Assembly (NCBI GenBank): GCA_900549155.1
Contig: URNF01000041.1
Location: 1-14,995 of the forward strand
Length of the DNA stretch: 14,995 nucleotides
Source: an uncultured Oscillospiraceae bacterium
Lineage (GTDB): Bacteria > Bacillota > Clostridia > Oscillospirales > Acutalibacteraceae
Direction of reading: 5' to 3'
Both the position numbers and the translations under genes were made by a program. This document shows positions 9,653-14,995 of this stretch, in pieces; the first letter of the stretch is position 1, and every line of letters begins with the position of its first letter. The notes beneath the pieces are model-generated. The model saw only the letters and a program-made list of their open reading frames with translations. It had not been told where the DNA came from and ran no database searches.

Positions 9653-10417
9653 TCAGTCAACATAGCGAACGGTTTTGTGCGACTGCACCGCCACATCCTT
9701 TGCGGCAGTTGCCATGTCCGCGGTCAATTCATAGATCCACAACCATTGTGTCACTGCTTGCTTATACATCAGTCTATTTGTTACGGATTCCACTCGCTCC
9801 AATGCGACATTGATTCTAAGCGTGGAACCGTCCAAAGACACCGACTCGACCGATCCTGTGACACCGCTGTCAGATTCAGAGAAATAGAGAATCAAAAGTG
9901 CCTTGTCGGCAAAGAAAGCATCGTCAAATGCTTCTTTCAGCACATACGGCATTCTTCTCTTGTCAACCGGGTACACATCAGACTCATCAAAATGCGATTT
10001 GAGCAAATCCGAATATGCGTCAAAATCGTTGACGCTGCGACATATGCGCGCCGAGGGCTGTAATACATTCGTCTCATGACATACTTCCAGCTTTTTCACC
10101 GGCTGCAGCGACAACAGGTTGCCCTTCACGGGCAGCGGCGCGATATAGGTCGTCGCCTTTGTCGTTTTCCCGCTCGTTTTTTGCGTCGATTTAACATCCG
10201 AGACAGTCTGCGCTTTGGCGGTCTTTGTGACCGCTGCAGACTTTGCCGGAGTCGTTTCGGTTTCTCTTTCAGCGGTTTCGGGAGAAGTTGCCTGCGGTGC
10301 CGTCACGCCAGCTTGCCCGCGCGCGACTTCGGAAACGACTTCCGTTGTCTGCGTCGCACACGCCGCGCACATCAGCGTCATCAAAGCTGCCAGGCAGATA
10401 CACAAGACTCTTTTCAT
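9653..10417 (-). CDS. Predicted lipoprotein of uncertain family, possibly PrcB-like
   Basis: A 254-residue exported protein with no firm family assignment. The N-terminus MKRVLCICLAALMTLMCAAC has a basic start, a hydrophobic core and a lipobox-like end with Cys20 as likely lipidated residue; Cys at -3 is atypical. Residues 21-95 form a Thr/Ser/Ala/Lys-rich linker such as cell-wall-spanning lipoproteins carry. The folded part (about 105-254) contains FFADKALLILYFSESDSG followed by alternating strands (SVESVSLDGSTLRINVALERV) and a final WLWIYEL strand. This recalls the small beta domain of clostridial PrcB-type lipoproteins, by pattern only. AGGAGG lies 7 nt before the ATG. It stands directly upstream of a secreted subtilase and shares promoter, start-region and tail sequence with it, so a role in anchoring, stabilising or inhibiting the protease is conceivable but unproven. 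Confidence 0.85.
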   Translation of the reverse strand: MKRVLCICLAALMTLMCAACATQTTEVVSEVARGQAGVTAPQATSPETAERETETTPAKSAAVTKTAKAQTVSDVKSTQKTSGKTTKATTYIAPLPVKGNLLSLQPVKKLEVCHETNVLQPSARICRSVNDFDAYSDLLKSHFDESDVYPVDKRRMPYVLKEAFDDAFFADKALLILYFSESDSGVTGSVESVSLDGSTLRINVALERVESVTNRLMYKQAVTQWLWIYELTADMATAAKDVAVQSHKTVRYVD

Positions 10418-10461
10418 GCATATGCCTCCTCAAATTGCCGGTGAACTTTGCCTACAAGAAT

Positions 10462-10490
10462 AGTATACCGCATTGTGTCACTTATGTCAA
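10462..10490 (-). promoter_or_regulatory. Lipoprotein gene promoter
   Basis: On the minus strand TTGACA (10485-10490) and TATACT (10462-10467) are exactly 17 bp apart: perfect -35, 5/6 match to the -10. The spacer carries a second TGACA followed by NNATG, as in the protease promoter. The leader would be about 40 nt with AGGAGG at 10425-10430. Confidence 0.88.
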
Positions 10491-10516
10491 TCTTGTTCTT
10501 TGCCAAATTCACAAAT

Positions 10517-10566
10517 TGTACAACGTCCGCTTTTTCTTTTATCTGAAAAAGCGGACGTTCTGTACA
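10517..10566 (-). repeat. 50-nt inverted repeat after glgA (terminator-like hairpin without a clear U-tract)
   Basis: A perfect 14-bp stem, ACGTCCGCTTTTTC/GAAAAAGCGGACGT (10523-10536 with 10545-10558), has an 8-nt loop. It is extended by TGTACA on both outer sides (10517-10522 and 10561-10566), with a 2-nt bulge on one side. It is the only strong hairpin between glgA (stop at 10663) and the lipoprotein promoter, so it may end the glg operon. The following bases on the minus strand (TGTACAATTTG) are not a normal U-run, so termination is uncertain. The 96 bp between it and glgA are AT-rich with no other clear signal. Confidence 0.55.
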
Positions 10567-10662
10567 TTTATGACATGTGCTTCTATATTATACTATATGC
10601 ATCTATCCCATATCCGCCCCGTTAAATGCGGAATTTTATCACACATCGATCTCGCAACAACC

Positions 10663-12087
10663 TTACTTCTTCCCCAGTGAACGATACAGGCGGATATAGG
10701 CGTTTGCCGATCTTCCCCAGCTGAAATCCGTTTCCATGCAGCGGGACACCAGCACCGGCCAATCTGTTTCGTTGTGATATGCCCCCAGCGCGCGGAACAC
10801 CGCCTTTTGCATGTCCTCGCCGTTGTAGGTATCGAACACAAAGCCGAAGCCCTCGCCGTCGCCGCAGTCGCGGATGCTGTCCGCAAGACCGCCGGTGCGG
10901 CGCACGATCGGCACCGTGCCGTAGCGGCAGGCGACCATCTGTGCCAGTCCGCACGGTTCGCTCTGCGACGGCATCAGGAAGATGTCCGCCGCCGCATAGA
11001 TCTTTCTCGCCAGCTCCGGCACAAAGCCCGCGCAATAGCAGAATTTCTCCGGATATTGCCCCTGTTTCTCGCGGAAGAAGGTTTCAAACGCCCAGTCGCC
11101 CGAGCCGAGCAGCACGATCTGCACATCCTCCTGCATCAGGCGGTCAAAGGCATAGCGCACCAAATCAAGTCCCTTGTGGGACACAAGGCGCGTCACCATG
11201 CCGATCATCGGCACATCGCCGCGCTGCGGCAGATGCAGCCGTTCCTGCAGCCTTTGCTTATTCTCCGCCTTGCCCGCCTTGACGGTCTCGGCGGTGTAGT
11301 GTGCAAACACATCGGGATCGGTCGCAGGATCATAGCTGTCGGTGTCGATGCCGTTGAGAATGCCCGACAGCTTCCACGAGCGCTCCCGCAGAATGCTGTC
11401 CAGTCCGTGCGCATACCACGGATCCAGGATCTCATGTGCATAGCTTTCGCTCACGGTCGTCACGCGGTCGGCGGTCTCGATCGCCCCCTTCATGAGGTTG
11501 ACACACCCGTCGTGCTCCACGACCGAACGGTCATACTGCGGAATGCCGAACACATCCTCTAAAATTTCCATACCGTATTTGCCCTGATACTGGATGTTGT
11601 GGATGGTGAACACGGTCTTCATGTTCTGATACCACGGATCCTTGCCGTAGAACAGGGTGTAGTATACCGGCACCAGCGCCGTCTGCCAGTCGTTGGCGTG
11701 AATGATGTCGGGTTGAAAGCCGATCGCGGGCAGCATCTCCAGCACGGCACGGGAGAAGAACGCAAAGCGCTCTGCGTCGTCATAATGCCCATAGATGCCG
11801 TTTCTCTTGAAATAATACTGATTATCCAGCAGATAGTAGATCACACCGTTATGGTGCGCCTCGAAAATGCCGCAATACTGCCGCCGCCACGAAACGGGCA
11901 CCGAAATGCTGGTGATAAACTGCATCTCCGCCCGCAGTTCCTGCGGCACTGCCTCATACAGCGGCAGCACCACCCGACAGCCGACAAGCCGCTTGCGCAT
12001 CGCTGCGGGCAGCGAGCCCGCAACATCCGCCAATCCGCCGGACGCGATAAACGGCAGCGCTTCGCTCGCCGCATATAAAACCTTCAT
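10663..12087 (-). CDS. glgA: Glycogen synthase, ADP-glucose dependent (GT5)
   Basis: Transfers glucose from ADP-glucose to the non-reducing end of alpha-1,4-glucan, in the cytoplasm. The 474 residues fit the family. The GT5 domain carries ASGGLADV (15-22), HANDWQTAL (130-138), TIHNIQYQG (161-169) and GILNGIDTD. The GT-B C-terminal domain has TRLVSHKGLDL (Arg300, Lys305) and SEPCGLAQM with Glu377, then RRTGGLADSI. These positions match E. coli numbering, but Lys15 of the usual KTGGL motif is Ala here. The ATG follows AAAGGA; the gene starts 15 bp after the glgD stop and is the last gene of the glg operon. A long hairpin lies about 100 bp downstream. Confidence 0.96.
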   Translation of the reverse strand: MKVLYAASEALPFIASGGLADVAGSLPAAMRKRLVGCRVVLPLYEAVPQELRAEMQFITSISVPVSWRRQYCGIFEAHHNGVIYYLLDNQYYFKRNGIYGHYDDAERFAFFSRAVLEMLPAIGFQPDIIHANDWQTALVPVYYTLFYGKDPWYQNMKTVFTIHNIQYQGKYGMEILEDVFGIPQYDRSVVEHDGCVNLMKGAIETADRVTTVSESYAHEILDPWYAHGLDSILRERSWKLSGILNGIDTDSYDPATDPDVFAHYTAETVKAGKAENKQRLQERLHLPQRGDVPMIGMVTRLVSHKGLDLVRYAFDRLMQEDVQIVLLGSGDWAFETFFREKQGQYPEKFCYCAGFVPELARKIYAAADIFLMPSQSEPCGLAQMVACRYGTVPIVRRTGGLADSIRDCGDGEGFGFVFDTYNGEDMQKAVFRALGAYHNETDWPVLVSRCMETDFSWGRSANAYIRLYRSLGKK

Positions 12088-12102
12088 ACTGTCACCGTCC
12101 TT

Positions 12103-13212
12103 TTACACAATCGTTCCTTTTTCAATATAGATCGGATAGCTCTCCACGCCCTGCAGCGTGCGTCCGTTCTTCACCGCCACATTCTTGTCGGTGATGACAT
12201 AGCGCAGCGTCGTGTTCTCTCCGATCGTCGCACCCTGCATGATCACACAGTTTTCCACCACCGCGTCTCTGCCGATGTCCACGTCACGGAAAATCACGGA
12301 GTTGCGCACCGTCCCGTTGACGGTCGAGCCGTCGCCGATCAGGGAATTGGATGCGTCGCTGTGCAGACCGTATTTTGCCGGCGCGCAGTCGCGCACCTTT
12401 GTATAGATCGGTCTGCCGGTCATGAACAGCGCTTCCCGCACCGACGGCTGCAGCAGCGCCATGTTCGCGGCAAAATAGCGTTCGGGCGAGCGGATCACCA
12501 TGGTGTATTCCGTGATCTCATAGCCAAAGACCGCGATGTCCCGCACATGCCGCTGCAGCACATCCCGCTCGAAATGCATGAGATTTCTGCCGACGGCATC
12601 CTTCACCATCTGCAAAAGATACGCCTTGTTCATCACATACAGCCCGATCCCGAAGCAGCCGGTCGCTGTTTCGGACTGGTTGAACACGATATCGGTGATC
12701 CTGCCGCTGTCCTCCTGCCACACCATCATCTGACCGGTCGCGGCATGCAGCGTGTCCCGCACAAAGCCCAGCGTGACATCCGCCCCGCTCTGCACATGGG
12801 CGCGGATCATTTTGTCGAGATCCATGTTGCACACCGTATAGCAGTCGGACAGCACCACGATGTCCTCTTTGGAATTCTGCAAAAACACCTGAATGTCGGC
12901 AAGGGACGAAATGCGTCCCTCATAGAGATCATCGCTGCCGTGCGGCGGCAGATAGTAAAGTCCCTCGTTTTTGCGGGACAGATCCCAGGATTTTCCCGAA
13001 CCGAGGTGATCCATCAGCGAGGTATAATTCTTCTTCGTGATGACGCCGACCTTGGAGATGCCCGCGTTGACCATATTGGACAGCGCAAAATCGATGAGAC
13101 GATAGCGCCCGCCGAACGGTGTCGAGCCGACCGAACGCTTCTCCGTCAGCTCGCGCAGCGTGCCGTCCCCCATATTCGGGAACAGAAGACCCATTGCCTG
13201 ATTCTTATGCAT
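12103..13212 (-). CDS. glgD: ADP-glucose pyrophosphorylase regulatory-type subunit GlgD
   Basis: Paralogue of GlgC that in Firmicutes forms a hetero-oligomer with it and raises activity, rather than being a good catalyst alone. The 369 residues are normal length. The N-terminal nucleotidyltransferase fold keeps TPFGGRYRLIDFALSNMVN (31-49), but the nucleotide-binding loop that reads LLAGGQGSRL in GlgC is LLFPNMGDGTLREL here, and the catalytic LSGDH of GlgC is LSDCY. This is the normal GlgD state, not decay of a GlgC copy. The C-terminal part (about 280-369) shows hexapeptide left-handed beta-helix repeats (NSLIGDGSTVNGTVRNSVIF, ENCVIMQGATIGENTTL). The gene starts 3 bp after the glgC stop, with AAGGAG inside the end of glgC, so translation is probably coupled. 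Confidence 0.95.
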   Translation of the reverse strand: MHKNQAMGLLFPNMGDGTLRELTEKRSVGSTPFGGRYRLIDFALSNMVNAGISKVGVITKKNYTSLMDHLGSGKSWDLSRKNEGLYYLPPHGSDDLYEGRISSLADIQVFLQNSKEDIVVLSDCYTVCNMDLDKMIRAHVQSGADVTLGFVRDTLHAATGQMMVWQEDSGRITDIVFNQSETATGCFGIGLYVMNKAYLLQMVKDAVGRNLMHFERDVLQRHVRDIAVFGYEITEYTMVIRSPERYFAANMALLQPSVREALFMTGRPIYTKVRDCAPAKYGLHSDASNSLIGDGSTVNGTVRNSVIFRDVDIGRDAVVENCVIMQGATIGENTTLRYVITDKNVAVKNGRTLQGVESYPIYIEKGTIV

Positions 13213-13215
13213 AAC

Positions 13216-14430
13216 TCACTCCGCTCCTTCCAGATCGGCTTCCACCATAGCTTTTGCCGGTACGCTGACGCCCTTGCCGATGCGGATGTTCTCCGCGATC
13301 ACGGCAACGCCCCAGTCCTCCAAATTCTTGCAGTCCTCCGGCCGCTCGCCGACCGTGGCATTTTCCTCAATGACGGTGTTCTCCGCCAGTATCGCATACT
13401 GGACGCACGCGCCGCGCTTGACGTGTGTGCCGGGCATCAGGATGGAGTCGCGGATGACCGCCCCCTCCTCGATCGTCACGCCGGAGAAAATAACCGAGAA
13501 ATCGACCTTGCCCGCGATGTTGCTGCCCTCGGAGATCATGCTGTTCTGTACGGCGGCGCTGCCCGCGATATAATGCGGCGGCAGACCCGCCGTGCGGGAA
13601 TAGATGCGCCAGTTGGGATCGAGCAGATCGAGCGGCACATGCGGATTGAGCAGATCCATGTTCGCTTCCCACAAGCTCTCGATCGTGCCGACGTCCTTCC
13701 AATAGCCATCAAAGCGATAGGTAAACATCCGCTCGCCGCCTTTGAGCATGGCGGGGATGACGTTTTTGCCGAAATCGTTGGCGGAGTGGGGGTCCTGCTC
13801 GTCCGCTTCCAGATATTTCTTAAGTTCTTTCCAGTTGAACACATAAATGCCCATCGACGCCAGATTGCTCTTGGGGTGCGCAGGCTTTTCCTCAAATTCA
13901 TAGATCGACCCGTCGGGGTTGGTGTTGAGGATGCCGAAGCGGCTCGCTTCCGACATCTCCACCTCCAGCACCGCCACCGTGCAGGCAGCGCCGTTCTGCT
14001 TATGCTCCTCGATCATGTCCGCATAATTCATTTTATAGATATGATCGCCGGACAAAACCAGCACATATTCCGGATCATACCGCGCGATGAAATCCATGTT
14101 CTGATAAATGGCATTTGCCGTGCCCTTATACCAGTCTGCACCCTTGTGCCGCTGATACGGCGGCAGCACATGCACGCCCGCATCCAGGCGGTCAAGATCC
14201 CAGGGCTGTCCGGAGCCTATGTAGTCATTCAGCTCCAGCGGCTGGTACTGCGTCAGCACGCCGACCGTTTCAATGCCGGAGTTGACGCAGTTGGACAGCG
14301 GAAAGTCGATGATGCGGTATTTCCCGCCAAACGGGACGGCGGGCTTGGCAATGCGGCGGGTGAGCGCATACAAACGGCTGCCCTGACCGCCTGCCAGCAG
14401 CATGGCAACACATTCTTGTTTTCGGAACAT
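13216..14430 (-). CDS. glgC: Glucose-1-phosphate adenylyltransferase, catalytic subunit
   Basis: Makes ADP-glucose and pyrophosphate from ATP and glucose-1-phosphate, the committed and usually regulated step of bacterial glycogen synthesis. In 404 residues it shows LLAGGQGSRL (11-20) for the nucleotide, KPAVPFGGKYRIIDFPLSN (29-47), LSGDHIYKM with catalytic Asp129, FEEKP (179-183) and SNLASMGIYVF (188-198) for the sugar phosphate. A C-terminal left-handed beta-helix runs from about 287 to 390. AAAGGAAG precedes the ATG. It follows glgB by 30 bp and leads into glgD with a 3-bp gap, so the two subunits should be made together. Confidence 0.97.
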   Translation of the reverse strand: MFRKQECVAMLLAGGQGSRLYALTRRIAKPAVPFGGKYRIIDFPLSNCVNSGIETVGVLTQYQPLELNDYIGSGQPWDLDRLDAGVHVLPPYQRHKGADWYKGTANAIYQNMDFIARYDPEYVLVLSGDHIYKMNYADMIEEHKQNGAACTVAVLEVEMSEASRFGILNTNPDGSIYEFEEKPAHPKSNLASMGIYVFNWKELKKYLEADEQDPHSANDFGKNVIPAMLKGGERMFTYRFDGYWKDVGTIESLWEANMDLLNPHVPLDLLDPNWRIYSRTAGLPPHYIAGSAAVQNSMISEGSNIAGKVDFSVIFSGVTIEEGAVIRDSILMPGTHVKRGACVQYAILAENTVIEENATVGERPEDCKNLEDWGVAVIAENIRIGKGVSVPAKAMVEADLEGAE

Positions 14431-14460
14431 AGCAGATCTTCCTTTCCCTTTGGGATTGTT

Positions 14461-14995
14461 TTATTTTTTATTGCGGGGATTGCGGCGGGTGAGCTTATAA
14501 TACTGCGCCGAAAGCGGCGGCAGCGTGAGGGCGACCGATTGATCAAAGCCGTGCATCGGGATCTTTTCCGACTTCACGGCAACGACGCCCTCGCCCGCAC
14601 CGCCGAACTCCACGGCGTCGGTGTCAAACACCGCCGTGTATCGCCCCGCCGTCGGCACGCCGATGCGATAGTTGTTGCGGCGCACGGGGGTGAAATTGCA
14701 CACGACGATCAGCTCGTCGCCCTTGTCGTCCATGCGGCGGAAGGCGATCACGCTGTTTTGGTTGTCGTCGCTGGAGATCCACGCAAAGCCGTGCCAGGAG
14801 AAATCGTCCCGCCACAAAGCGGCGCTGTCCTTATAAAAGTGGTTGAGCGTGCGCACATAGTGGTGCAGCATACGGTGCGCCTCATAGTCCAACAGCAGCC
14901 AGTCAAGCCCGTTTTCATAATCCCATTCCTTGAACTGCCCGAATTCGCTGCCCATGAACAGCAGCTTTTTGCCGGGGTGCGCCATCATATAGGCA
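14461..14995 (-). CDS. glgB: 1,4-alpha-glucan branching enzyme, C-terminal part only
   Basis: GH13 branching enzyme that introduces alpha-1,6 branches into glycogen. Only the last 178 codons are present; the start lies beyond base 14995. The visible part includes the end of the (beta/alpha)8 catalytic domain, AHPGKKLLFMGSEFGQFKEW and the following NGLDWLLLDYEAHRMLHHYV, then the C-terminal all-beta domain: GFAWISSDDNQNSVIAFRR, VVCNFTPVRRNNYRIGVP, and a final LPPLSAQYYKL. The end is basic (RRNPRNKK) before TAA. It is the first visible gene of the glgB-glgC-glgD-glgA operon; its promoter is outside the window. Confidence 0.96.
   Translation of the reverse strand, partial: AYMMAHPGKKLLFMGSEFGQFKEWDYENGLDWLLLDYEAHRMLHHYVRTLNHFYKDSAALWRDDFSWHGFAWISSDDNQNSVIAFRRMDDKGDELIVVCNFTPVRRNNYRIGVPTAGRYTAVFDTDAVEFGGAGEGVVAVKSEKIPMHGFDQSVALTLPPLSAQYYKLTRRNPRNKK

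Noticed and set aside
12103..13212. glgD as a decayed second glgC
   Set aside because: The altered nucleotide loop and missing catalytic Asp are normal for the GlgD subunit family, the length is normal, and the frame is intact.

Overview
The window looks like chromosome from a Gram-positive anaerobe of the class Clostridia, most likely an Oscillospiraceae/Ruminococcaceae-type gut bacterium. The reasons are a Firmicutes-style RNA polymerase beta subunit, the paired GlgC/GlgD ADP-glucose pyrophosphorylase, AGGAGG-type ribosome binding sites, TTGACA/TATAAT-type promoters, a lipoprotein signal, and GC-rich genes between AT-rich gaps. This assignment is an inference from gene content. Every gene I accept reads on the minus strand, so transcription runs from high to low coordinates; the long plus-strand open frames are antisense shadows.

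Layout from right to left, in the direction of transcription. (1) 14995-10663: glycogen operon glgB (3' end only)-glgC-glgD-glgA, with gaps of 30, 3 and 15 bp; it makes ADP-glucose and builds and branches glycogen. (2) 10417-9653: a lipoprotein of uncertain family with its own strong promoter and terminator. (3) 9339-6832: a large secreted subtilisin-like protease with six C-terminal FG-GAP/VCBS-type repeats, also with its own promoter and terminator. (4) 6629-4374: serC-serA, the first two steps of serine synthesis from 3-phosphoglycerate (in reverse gene order), under one promoter and closed by a terminator. (5) 4305-3529: a YdcF/SanA (DUF218) membrane protein with its own terminator but no visible promoter. 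(6) 3164-1: the first 1054 codons of rpoB, with a near-consensus promoter, an upstream array of helically phased A-tracts and a roughly 190-nt leader.

The metabolic genes are ordinary. The part most worth a second look is the lipoprotein/protease pair. Their core promoters, start regions and terminal codons share sequence: a 36-nt block encoding the lipoprotein's last 11 residues and stop recurs out of frame directly after the protease stop codon, with 28/36 identity and transitions only. That suggests a common ancestral cassette or a chimeric replacement. A lipoprotein next to a subtilase also recalls the PrcB/PrtP (dentilisin) arrangement of Treponema denticola, but this comparison is a hypothesis.

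Second, rpoB here does not follow rplJ-rplL. It starts a new transcription unit behind a YdcF gene and a strong terminator, driven by a curved-DNA type promoter. No CRISPR array, tRNA, rRNA, insertion sequence or prophage gene was seen. Intergenic stretches of 300 bp or more (3165-3528 and 9340-9652) are accounted for by promoters, leaders, hairpins and terminators.
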